From: Agrocybe praecox
Taxonomy: Eukaryota > Basidiomycota > Agaricomycetes > Agaricales > Agrocybaceae
Assembly (NCBI GenBank): GCA_964017145.1
Contig: OZ024840.1
Span: 2,232,001 to 2,296,000 of the forward strand
DNA length: 64,000 bases
Direction of reading: 5' to 3'
The first letter of the stretch is position 1; each line of letters opens with the position of its first letter. A program made the translations under genes and the position numbers. Below are positions 55,339 through 64,000 of this stretch, piece by piece. Under the pieces are notes generated by a model that had not been told where the DNA came from, made no database searches, and worked only from the letters and a program-made list of their open reading frames with translations.

Positions 55339-56787
55339 TCATGTCCGTCGCCCGTAAGGAAAATTGTTAGAATGGTACTTAACCTTCTCGAAGACTCTGT
55401 AAAGACTGATAACTAGGTTGGAGCAGTAAGCAATCAGCCCGACTCCAACCAAGCAAATCAATGATAGCTGTTGGCCACAAATCTGATCACCCAGACTGCC
55501 ATCAAATCCCGGAATGTCATCGGGCGGACGAGGTATCTTGTTATACCATGCTGTCGCGGAGGCGGAGGCGCAAGGGATAAGTGACGTGAAGAAGTTGTCG
55601 AAACATAATGAGAGCGCTGCCGACCATGCGCAGATAAAGAGGACTTCAGAAAGAGTGTGTGCCAGTTTGCCGGACGTCCGCCACAAACCTAAAGGACGAC
55701 CAAAATACTCTAACTAGGGGGAAATAAGTTTCAAGTGCCCTGTAAGGCTGAGGCAACTCACGTATATGGCTATCATCACATGGACTAAAGTTAAGGGGGC
55801 AAAAATAATCACTACAGTACTGTTAAGGAGACGATTAGTAGGGAATGGTATGTCGAAAAAGAGGAAAATCTCACGGAGAGCTCCCAACAGCGCCTGTTGC
55901 ATCGTGGTGTTTTTCTATGCTTCTTATCCGAATGGCAATGCCTAAGGCTGCTGTAGTAAATGAGATGTTGATGAACCTGAATAGCTGTAGGGGGGGTCAG
56001 GTTATTTATTGCAAAGCAGGAAGGCAAAATATGACACACTAATGGAACATAAGTGTTGTACAGGATGAAAGTTCGTATTTGTTTCCGACGTAAAGCCCAG
56101 CCAGATAAGTCTTTACTGCTGGAGTGAGAATCGGATTGATTATCTTCAAAACCATAAGAATCTTCTCTGTCAGGACGAGCGGGCCCCTGAGCTGCGTGCC
56201 TGGATGTCCAAGGTGTATCCCAACCGGGAGTGTTCGTGTGTGCAATAGTATAGGGCGCAGGTGGCGGGGTAGGCATAGACATGACTAGCTGAGGAGAATC
56301 GCCATTAGCTTCCTTCTCTTTGTCTTTGCGAAGAACGGTGGGGCCCTCTCGCTGACTGGCTGAAGAGGTTAACATCCATGGCAAAGAAATGTCTCGAAAG
56401 CCTCTCCTCTCCGACTTTGAGGCTGTCGGCAAGAGATTGAGAGTCTCTTGCTGTTGGCGTGAAGTACGAGTGAATGTCCACCACCGAGATGTGCCTTCCG
56501 AGGGATCAGATTGGAATGAGCCGACATCTGAGGCACGGGTTTCATCAATGTGAGGTCCTTCCCTGGGCGAAAGCACTGGTTCCTTCGGCGAAGGTGGCTC
56601 ATCTCGCGCCCATGCTAGATAGCGTACTCAATAAAGACGAGAAAGAAAGAAATGAGGCCTTACGAGGCGATGTGACGACGGTGGTGACTGGCGGGGGCGG
56701 ACGACGGAAGCTACGCAGACTGGTAGCGTGGCTCAAATTTGTAGTAGATGGCAAAGAGGGAGGGCGTTGGCGAGAGGAGGTGGACAT
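55339..56787 (-). CDS. SRF1: Srf1-type multi-spanning membrane protein (regulator of phospholipase D)
   Basis: Five exons: 56787-56664, 56614-56040, 55984-55875, 55819-55762, 55713-55339, giving 413 residues. In yeast Srf1 stimulates phospholipase D (Spo14) activity. The first 200 residues are cytosolic and disordered. The conserved membrane part starts at WALRRKQIRTFILYNTYVPL and continues with LFRFINISFTTAALGIAIRI, VGSSPTVVIIFAPLTLVHVM, AIYLEYFGRPLGLW and LICLVGVGLIAYCSNLVISL, giving four to five helices. The intron after SPP removes 49 bases and joins the frame containing PWARDEPP. A GTTAAGT in EKVKYH near the end resembles a donor, so the last 15 residues are the least certain part. Confidence 0.75.
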
Positions 56788-56888
56788 GCGATGGAAGGGT
56801 CAATGAAAGGCAATGACATGCCAAGTTGGGCCCCTTCAGGGTCATAACACAAGTCACACCCCACTGCCGCTTACATCCAAACTACAAC
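56788..56888. promoter_or_regulatory. 101-base bidirectional promoter, SRF1 / PIP30
   Basis: Only 101 bases separate two divergent start codons. This is the shortest divergent spacing here, so both 5' UTRs must be very short or overlap. Confidence 0.55.
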
Positions 56889-57805
56889 ATGGAAGAATCC
56901 CTCGTACCCTCCCTCTCTTCTGGCGTCGTTGGCTCTCGTTTCGTCAGTCAGGATGAAGTAGAAACAGCAAAGGCTCGCAGAGAAGAACAGTGGAAAGCTG
57001 CTTACGCCAGGTCCTCTTCATTTTTTTGCGCCCTTACTCCGGCACTCATCATTTCTTTCTAGGCTCGGTCAAGAACCTCCTCCTCAACAACAAGAAGAAG
57101 TTTATGATGGCAGATCTCTTGCAGAAGTGAGTATACCTAATGTACTTCTTCCACATCGCCCTGTATTGACTTTTTGCTGTTGGTTTTGATATAACGCATA
57201 GAAACTCGCTGCAAACAGAGTATGTCTTCTTTTTAGGGTAATAATTCAACTCCTTCTCATGGTTTATCGTAGATAGCGAAACAGGAAGAATGGGAGGAGA
57301 AAACCAAGCTAGGCTGGTTATTTTACAGACTCTTTATCTTAATGCTAATTGATGTCTCTTCCCCTTCAGCCAACCAGTTTCGTGCCCTAGAGGAAGATGA
57401 AATCATGTTTCTGGACTCGATACGAGAACGCCAGGAAGAAGAAGAGAGGCAGCGCAAGGAAAAAGACGGAGAAGAAGTCCGAAACTTCAAAGAGTGTGTT
57501 CACTGGTTTTTCATCTTGGACGTTATGCTTATCTGTATCGGGATCATAGAGCAGTTGCTGCTCGCACAAATGCTGTTAATCCTCCGCCGGTGGTCGGCCA
57601 ATCAGCTGTTGCAGCGCCTAAGGCTAAGCCTGCTGTTGCGAAAAAGGATATAAAAAAGGGTCTGAAGGGTGTCGTGGTCAAGAAGAAAGCAAAGCCGCCA
57701 GCGTCAAGCACGACAGAAAAGGCCCCAACGAAAACTGATTTACCCAAGGAAGAAAATTCTGATCAACCAGATGCTAAACGAAGGAAAATTGACACGAAAT
57801 CATAG
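56889..57805 (+). CDS. PIP30/FAM192A (NIP30 domain) protein
   Basis: Six exons: 56889-57010, 57063-57126, 57202-57219, 57273-57312, 57370-57493, 57550-57805, giving 207 residues. The human homologue PSME3IP1/PIP30 binds the nuclear proteasome activator PA28gamma. The NIP30 signature is complete when spliced: SRFVSQDEVETAKARREEQWK, VYDGRSLAEKLAANR, IAKQEEWEEKTKL and NQFRALEEDEIMFLDSI. The tail is Lys/Ala-rich and ends in a nuclear-signal-like KRRK. Exon 3 has 18 bases. The intron at 57313-57369 seems to start with GC (AG|GCTGGT), because a GT donor cannot give the conserved NQF frame. Fungal function is unknown. Confidence 0.85.
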
Positions 57806-57900
57806 CTGTTGATACATTATTAAGGACTGGGTGGTGCTGGCCGTTTGTATGTATTTGATATGTATTAATGGTACAGTTTGTGTTCGAGTTGCATGCAATT

Positions 57901-59544
57901 TTATCCTCTTCGATGAACTGGCGTTGGCGTTGGAGTCCACCGTACTCGATCAAGATCCTTCTCTTTCCCTTTACTCGTCTCCCAGCCTGCGTTTCGCTCC
58001 ATGGCTTCTGCCCTTCTAGCAGCAGCAGTCCCCATGGTCGTTCGTTCTAATAAGCGCCGGGCTGCAGGTGTTAGATTTCCACTGGCCTCTGTTCGTCGTG
58101 GTGTCCATGAGGGCGGAGGCATGGTTCCTTTCTTCCCTAGCAAACCTGTCTTGACGTTACGAGGCGTGTTTCTGGATGGGTTCATGAGTTCAGCTTTTGC
58201 CCGTAAACTTTTCGACGCGTTCTCAGAGAGCTTGTGAGATATTGCTTCTCTAGCCGAGATATTGGGCAAATGGAAAGGAGTACGCAGGTCAGCAGGATCA
58301 CCGCCCGTTTGGCCAATGATTCTTGGTGTTGAATTGAGTGTACCCCATGTCATAAGCTGCTTCAAGGCAGCGGGTCCTAATTCTGCTGGAGTCGGAGATG
58401 GAACATTGGGGACTAGATTGAAGCCTCTTTCTTCTGAAGAGCTTGGCCGATCTATAGAGCAATTAGTGTCCAGGGACGGATTCTTACCGGAATATAAACA
58501 TACAAGGTGTTCCACTTATTGCTGCGTTAATCCTACTCCGCGTCGGGCTTGGAGGAGCACTCATCGACTTCGAGTCGCCCACCGTATGTTCTTGTTCAGA
58601 CAACCTAGTACTTGCATAGCTCACAGTTTCTAGGTTGACTGCGGGCTTAGGTGTGATCTTAGGGTGGTATGGAGATTCGTCTGCATCTGGTGCAAACATC
58701 AGAGAGTTGCGGGCCTTTATGTGACTTAGAGGTGTGCATAGCGACGGAAGTGTATACAAACACATACCTTAAACTTCCACCCATCCACACCAGCAGTTCG
58801 CATGTCCTTCTGAGGTGCCATAACATCGGTCGTCCCATCTTCTTTTGAACCTTCGCTGTTAGATGTCGTCGCAACAAGCGCATTTTCTTCGTCTCTTTCA
58901 TCTTCCTTCTCATCTTGACCGTCTTTTATCAACCCCACAGGCCGGGGTGCTTCTATCACGAACTTTTCTTTCACGCCGGTAACCATTGCTGGTTCAATAA
59001 GCATGGTCTTCCTTTGTTCAATCATCTTCGTCTGTTGGTCATCCACCCGCTTCTGAGCGCCCCAAGCCCAAGCCCATTTCTCCTTCCGAACTTGATTTTC
59101 CTCATCCAAGATCTGCGTAAAACTCGAGTTGTCCTCAGATGTATATCGAGCTTGGAATTCATCGAGGCTCATGTTGGTGTCATACTTCGCTCGTTTTTGA
59201 GGCGGCTCTCCGCGAGCTGAGCGCAATGGTGTCTCGCCTGCCAACCCATAAGGTGTTTGTGATGGCGTCTGAGAAGCTGGCCATCTCCTTGTTGAGCCAG
59301 ACGGTCCTCCTGGTGTGAAACTTACGTCTTGGAGGCGGCGCACAGAAGCTTGAATCAGGTGTGGGTCTCTCGACTGTAGGGCGTCCAGATAGTCGTTCGT
59401 GGCGTCTAGGTGCACTAAAGATGGAAAGAAGTCGCGAGCGATGATATGAGAAAGGGCTTCAGTGTACTCTTCTTCTTCAAGAATGGTTTGGCGATTTAAA
59501 GATCGCGCAGGCACTGAAGAGCTTCCCAAAACCATGTCCGACAT
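57901..59544 (-). CDS. ESS2: Ess2/DGCR14 (Es2) spliceosome-associated nuclear protein
   Basis: Three exons: 59544-58768, 58714-58504, 58451-57901, giving 512 residues. Es2/Bis1 associates with spliceosomal C complex. Seen: the conserved N-terminus RQTILEEEEYTEALSHIIARDFFPSL with LDATNDYLDAL, the central MSLDEFQARYTSEDNSSF, and WAWAWGAQKR. Family blocks ARNSLMFAPDA and the threonine-proline stretch TPRIIGQTGG follow, then a C-terminus rich in TP and Arg with TPAARRLLERT. The start at 59544 (MSDMVLG) is preferred over upstream ATG 59595, which adds 17 unconserved residues. Stop lies 95 bases from the convergent PIP30 stop. Confidence 0.9.
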
Positions 59545-59934
59545 GTCTGGCAGCTTTAATTTCAGACAAGATGAAGAATGGGAAATGAGCGTCAAGGTGA
59601 GTTACTAGTTCTCGGAACGGATGACGATGTATGTGTTGTTACACTTGTGTTACCATACTCATGTGACTTTCGACAAGGTTGATCACATACACTTACTATT
59701 ATCTTTTACGTAGTGCAGAAATCATTACAGATTCGTACAAAATTGGTCTCCTAATATTAGGCCTAAGCAAAGGTTTGAAACATATATAGACTGGAGATGT
59801 CGAGTGCATGAGGGAAAGAGCGTGTCAAGATGGCTAAACAAGCTGAGGAAATTACTGGCAAATATATATCCAAAGGAGAGTGAGGTTGTGAAGGGGGTAA
59901 GTCATTTCCATGAAGATGAAAGGCAAAAGAAATT
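59545..59934. other. Intergenic: ESS2 promoter and NudE 3' flank
   Basis: 390 bases between two minus-strand genes. A plus frame at 59804-60256 runs from here into the NudE exon and is judged a shadow. No other feature was seen. Confidence 0.5.
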
Positions 59935-62170
59935 TCAAGAACGAGGTTCTAAATCCTTGAGATCCAGCACGTTGCTAGTCCCATTCATATCTCCTCCGCC
60001 ACTTCTGCGGCCAGACGAGATACCTCCCCCGCTGGGTCGTCCAATCCTACTCTTGGAAAGAGCGGAAGATGAAGAAAATCCGCTACTGGAAGATGGCAAT
60101 CGCGAACTTGATCGAATAGTAACGTTGGATAGTAGATCATCCGGTAAACCAGGAAGAGCCTTGGATTTCGAATCACTGTGCGGAGAGCTATTGTTTGAAC
60201 TCGTTCTCGATGAATATCCACTGGGAGGCATGGTGAATGGACGTTCACGAGGCTGAGGAAGTGGTGGTACGGGTACAGGCTGAGTCTTTCCGAATGAAGA
60301 TCGTTTCAATTGACTGCTATATGGATTAGGCTGTCCTGGACCTGTGGATCGTTTCATTCCGACAGTTGTCGACGAAGATGTAGACGTATAAAGACTCGCT
60401 GATGGTAAAGGTAAGAAGGTGGGTGTTTGCGGGCGGGGTGCTGAAGAAGCAGAAGAACTTGCACCAGATATCCTCGACTGAGGTCGGCGTAAGCCCGTGC
60501 TAATCATTAAGGGGCTTTGGGGACCCGTACTGAGAGAGGGAGATGTTGCACGAACTGTCGCAGAGGCCGAGGGCCCGAAGGCAGTTGGGGCATTTGGGAC
60601 CGATGTCCGCCGTTTCTCTTTCAATCGCTTAACATCTTTCTGCGGAGATGGGGAATCTTCCATGATAAGAACCCATCCAGACGAATCTCCTGTGTCTCGC
60701 TTGGAACTTCGATCCGATCCACTATGATTGCTTTGTCGCGATTCAACAGATTTTCTCTGCAAATCCCAGCTTGTCTTCGTAGAGGAAGTCTGGGAAGCTG
60801 CCGATGAAGAGGAGCTGGCGACCGTTATGGGTGTCATTGGACTTACAGTCGAGCGGCCAGTAATACTGGCCATACGCAATCGAGGAACACGGGTGTGAAT
60901 TTTCTGTTCTAGATTACGAACCCGGGCACGCATTTCGGATACCATTTGAACACCCTTGTTCTTTGCTACTGATCCTGTCGATCCTGTCGATGTTGTGTTG
61001 GTTACAGATGGGAGATTACGCGCAGTAGGTTGTCTAAGACCATTGCGAGGACTTGAAGATGATGGAGAAGAGAAGAGAGCATTCGTCGAGGTGCGCAAGA
61101 TATTGGAAGTGTTCTTGAGGGGCACGGGTTTGTCTTTATCTTTCCGCGACATGAAAGGGGAAGGCATTGGAGGTCGAGATAGGGACGCCTTCGGAGTTGT
61201 AATAGTAGAAGTGTCAGGTATTGATTTCTCTGGCGATGGTGGAAGTTCTGACAGGTCCATGTTGGAAGGGGGCCCTGTTTGTAAAAGGTTTTCTTCGGAA
61301 GATACAGATGACTTATATGACCGTAAATCATCAGGTCGGACCAAGGAGGAAGACGATGAGTTCCGTGACCTATTAGTAAGATTCTTCAGTTGGTCTTTCA
61401 AAATCGAGATTTCCACATTGGCATCTTAGAGCTATATGAGTGCAACAGCGTGAATGAAGCATAACAAAGCAGTACCTCTGAGTTCGTCTTTAAGGCGCTG
61501 AGTATCTTCTTCGAGCCCCGCTTTCTCCAAGAGTTCGTGTTCCAGAAGAATTTTCTCTTCCAATGCCTTGGAATATTTGGCTTCCATATCTGCCAGAGAA
61601 GACGAAACGGCGCGTTCATTACGTTCCAAGTCATCATTGCCCATTTCCAGTTCTCTAAGATGGACTTTGGTCTGTTGATGTTCTTGCCGAAGCCTGTCCA
61701 ATTCGCGCTGTAAAGAGGTCGTCGTCGTATTGTGTGTCGTTTGGAGAGTCATAAACTTCCCCTATCGCAGACACGGAATGGTCAATATCTCAAGGACTGA
61801 CACAGACCGAGACAAGCACTCACCTTCCATTCATCCCGCTCATCCTCTGCACGATAAACCTTGGCCTGAAGCTCCTGGTGGGATTTTTCTGTCCGCTGCA
61901 GTTCACTCTCCAATTCTGCTTCCAGCTCTTTGCTAGCTTGATGAAATTCGTCTAGCTCCGCTCGAGTCTCGGCCAACATGTCGACGACCTAAGAAGATAG
62001 CATAAGATAATGGTGAGTCGCTCGGTACATAAAGAGGAATATCTGAGATACCTCGTTGTACTTCTCCCGCCAATCCGTATTTGAGGAAAACCTTGATAAA
62101 GTTTTCATGTGACGGCTGAGACAATGGAAAAGTAACAAACGTACCCAACACCATTATCATCAAGAGACAT
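59935..62170 (-). CDS. NudE-type nuclear distribution protein (dynein/Lis1 cofactor)
   Basis: Five exons: 62170-62145, 62091-62052, 61988-61824, 61761-61476, 61424-59935, giving 668 residues. NudE binds Lis1 and dynein and drives nuclear migration in hyphae. The N-terminus reads WREKYNEVVDMLAETRAELD, then EFHQASKELEAELESELQRT, the family hallmark. A coiled coil runs to about residue 185 (TTSLQRELDRLRQEHQQTKVHLRELE and further). The remaining 480 residues are Ser/Thr/Pro-rich and disordered, with short repeats coding for Ser runs. The two short 5' exons (26 and 40 bases) are required to reach the WREKYNE block. Fungal NudE proteins all have such a long tail. Confidence 0.88.
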
Positions 62171-62385
62171 GTGCCTATCCTTGCGAATAAGATCTTTTGG
62201 CGACATTATGGCTGTCATCATGAGAGCCGATGCTTGCGAGACCTGTCTCGAAGCAGCGGTGAAGATAGTTTGAGTGTAAGTTGCACAGGGTTCAGTCAGA
62301 CGACTGTTGATCAGGGCATTTCCTTATTTGGCGATAACTAACATGGAAGCATTATTCATAGGAAACAATGTATTCAGGTATTCTA

Positions 62386-63126
62386 CTAAGGCATATCTAA
62401 CGGTTTTGCACATTTCCTTTTTTCTATTCTTCCGGTCTTTGGGCAGCGCATTTCTTGCCATGATACCGGTTCCAAAGTCGCGCCTAATGGGCAAAGGGCA
62501 TTCAACAGACACTCAACACAAAATACGATCAGATTAATTACCAGCCTCGCTTGTTGCAAAGATGACCCCCAGATCATTGCGAGCGGTCGTAACAAAGTAA
62601 CTTCGTGAGTCGCCAAGGGATATCTACCCGGCCAATGGATTAATTGATCCTACTCTGTCTTTACAGAAAGGAATCCGAAACTCACGACCTGAGTGCGGAC
62701 GACGTCACCACCGCGAAAACAGTCGCCAATTTTTACTCGATCTTTCTCCGTGGCGCGAACGTCCTGCGTGCGAATGACACCAGTAAACTCTTCGCCCGCG
62801 GGAAGGGGGACATCGTCGACGACTGTGATTGATATCAAAGCTTGCAAGGGCGATAGACGCGTTACAAAACCAATAACAATAGAGCCCGTTACTGGGGTGT
62901 GTGGTTGTACTCGAGGAATTTTTAAAGTCTGCAGACCATGAATATGATCCAGAATCACTCAAAGACGGAGAAGGTGACGAACAGAGCCTTCAAGACGCGG
63001 GACTCCAAGCAAACTGGCGCGTATTTGACCATCTCTCTCGTATACTCCTGGACCAAGTTGCGGAAATGGGCTACGAGCAGGAAGAAGGATGGGCTGACCG
63101 GGTAAAACCTGAGTACTAGAAAGCAT
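62386..63126 (-). CDS. CSL4: Exosome subunit Csl4
   Basis: Four exons: 63126-62983, 62928-62686, 62623-62542, 62483-62386, giving 188 residues (human EXOSC1 195). Csl4 is an RNA-binding cap subunit of the RNA exosome. The N-terminal domain reads VLPGQPI, then GPGVYERDGQIRASLLGVPR. The S1 domain covers about residues 60-150, with GSIVIGFVTRLSPLQALISI, EFTGVIRTQDVRATEKDRVK and YFVTTARNDLGVIFATSEAG. The C-terminal zinc ribbon-like end carries VSWQEMRCPKTGRIEKRKCAKPL with two of the usual cysteines. Intron 1 begins GTTCGT, an unusual donor. A 72-codon plus-strand frame over exon 1 is an antisense shadow. Confidence 0.92.
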
Positions 63127-63300
63127 TAAGACGTATGATAACGGCGCGCATTGGACAAAAATGGATAAATCCTAGCCGCACTCCTTGTTTTGTTTGTTAA
63201 TGTTTGGTTCACCCCGATGGGGATGTAGAATTCTCCCCAATGAACCGTCTGCCACTTTTGTCCGTAAATTTCGTCTCTGACGATTCACTTCCACAACCCA
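63127..63300. promoter_or_regulatory. Shared 174-base promoter, CSL4 / pyruvate dehydrogenase E2
   Basis: Divergent starts at 63126 (-) and 63301 (+). The E2 side contains CT-rich leader sequence. No specific factor site was recognised. Confidence 0.5.
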
Positions 63301-64000
63301 ATGGCTTCCTCTCTGGCTCGCGTTTTTGCAAGAGGTCTTTTGTTTCTCTTCTAATATTTCTCTCCTGTTCTAACCTCTATACAAGGCTTCCATGTCTCTT
63401 CGCGTAGACATGCTTTGACCGCGTTCAATATGCCAGCTATGAGCCCGACAATGACAGAGGGTGGCATTGCGTCATGGAAAAAGAAAGAGGGAGAGTCTTT
63501 CTCTGCCGGTGATGTTCTTCTTGAAATTGTCTGTTGCTTTCCGTCTTTACAACACTGTGAATTAACTTGCATTGTGATAGGAAACCGACAAGGCCACCAT
63601 TGACGTTGAAGCTCAGGATGATGGTATTCTCGCTAAAATCATCGTACGTCTCTGTGTATTTTTCTTCATACGTGCTCTCATTCTGCTGTAGGCCAGTGAC
63701 GGAAGCAAAGGTGTTGCCGTTGGTTCAGTGATTGGTGTCATTGGCGAATCAGGCGATGATATTTCTGGTGCAGCAGAATTCGCGAAGCAAGCTGCCTCAG
63801 AAGCCTCTTCCCAGAAATCCAGTGAACCTGCTCCCAAGGAAGAGGCAAAGGCTCCTACGCCCGAGCCAGAGGCCCCCAAAGCTCCTTCAAGTCAGGAATC
63901 AAAACAGGAACTTGCTACCGGCCAGCGCATCTTTGCCTCACCTATTGCTAAGAAAATTGCTCTTGAGCAAGGTATTCCCCTATCCAAGATCAAGGGAACT
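63301..64000 (+). CDS. LAT1: Pyruvate dehydrogenase E2 (dihydrolipoamide acetyltransferase), 5' part
   Basis: Exons so far: 63301-63334, 63386-63528, 63581-63643 and 63692 to the window edge, 201 codons, continuing beyond 64000. E2 is the core of the mitochondrial pyruvate dehydrogenase complex and transfers acetyl groups to CoA. The N-terminus ([25 protein letters not shown]) is a clear mitochondrial presequence. A lipoyl domain follows ([21 protein letters not shown]), with the lipoylated lysine at K63 in [10 protein letters not shown]. An Ala/Pro/Glu linker comes next. The peripheral-subunit-binding domain begins at the edge ([20 protein letters not shown]). The protein X component is a less likely alternative. 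The catalytic domain is not in the window. Confidence 0.93.

Noticed and set aside
59935..61429. Several plus frames of 76-157 codons
   Set aside because: They lie opposite the NudE tail, whose N-terminal coiled coil identifies the true strand.
62901..63119. 72-codon plus-strand frame with a protein-like sequence (SRILLDQVAEMGYEQEEGWADRV)
   Set aside because: The minus strand of the same bases encodes the conserved N-terminus of Csl4, so this is an antisense shadow.
1..64000. CRISPR array, transposon, integrated virus, toxin or biosynthetic gene cluster
   Set aside because: No repeated spacers, terminal repeats, transposase, reverse transcriptase, polyketide or peptide synthase domains were seen.

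Overview
This window is nuclear DNA of a filamentous basidiomycete, most likely an Agaricomycete. The genes are very intron-rich. I rebuilt 31 protein genes by hand, two of them cut by the window ends, with roughly 175 introns. Most introns are 45-65 bases with GT...AG ends, and many exons are only 5-20 bases long. I resolved introns by requiring reading phase to be kept across every junction and by using remembered conservation of the protein families. All models keep phase from start to stop. No rRNA, tRNA, CRISPR array, transposon or viral sequence was recognised.

Layout. 1-12 kb: 3' end of a KH-domain RNA-binding protein (+), a NUFIP1/Rsa1-type snoRNP assembly factor (+), an M16C metallopeptidase of the yeast YOL098C type (-, 22 exons), an Ngl2-type nuclease (+) and a DH-PH Rho guanine exchange factor (-). 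12-24 kb: a small membrane protein (+), then five minus-strand genes: Zn2Cys6 regulator 1, a UPF0047/YjbQ protein, the polyadenylation factor Yth1/CPSF30, prephenate dehydratase Pha2 and the paralogous Zn2Cys6 regulator 2. 24-32 kb: an orphan single-pass membrane glycoprotein, a Rac1 GTPase, a lineage-specific zinc-finger protein and a TMEM256/DUF423 protein, all minus. 32-46 kb: rRNA methyltransferase Spb1 (+), mitochondrial Sls1 (-), a Git1-type MFS permease (-), eIF3b/Prt1 (+) and the iron regulator HapX (+). 46-64 kb: an intronless PPR protein (-), an SLC35F-type transporter (+), an XRCC2-like RecA-family protein (-), a coiled-coil protein (+), Slx9 (-), Srf1 (-), PIP30/FAM192A (+), Ess2 (-), NudE (-), exosome Csl4 (-) and the start of pyruvate dehydrogenase E2 (+).

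The genes are mostly conserved housekeeping functions: ribosome biogenesis (NUFIP1, Spb1, Slx9, probably Ngl2), RNA processing and decay (Yth1, Csl4, Ess2), mitochondrial functions (Sls1, E2, probably the PPR protein), and polarity and transport (Rho GEF, Rac1, NudE, Srf1). They are packed as head-to-head pairs sharing short promoters (101-470 bases) and tail-to-tail pairs as close as 18 bases. I see no biosynthetic or defence cluster.

The most unusual signals are in gene structure. There is a 5-base exon that completes a zinc-cluster cysteine, a 6-base exon in the YjbQ gene and a candidate 6-base exon in the XRCC2-like gene. Four introns appear to be GC-AG, two of them in one gene with the same GCATGC donor. 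Three introns use a GTTCGT donor. The SLX9 start codon stands alone in its coding exon. The best regulatory signal is a perfect ATCTGATAA element 95 bases upstream of the chosen HapX start. It matches the site of SreA-type iron-responsive GATA repressors.
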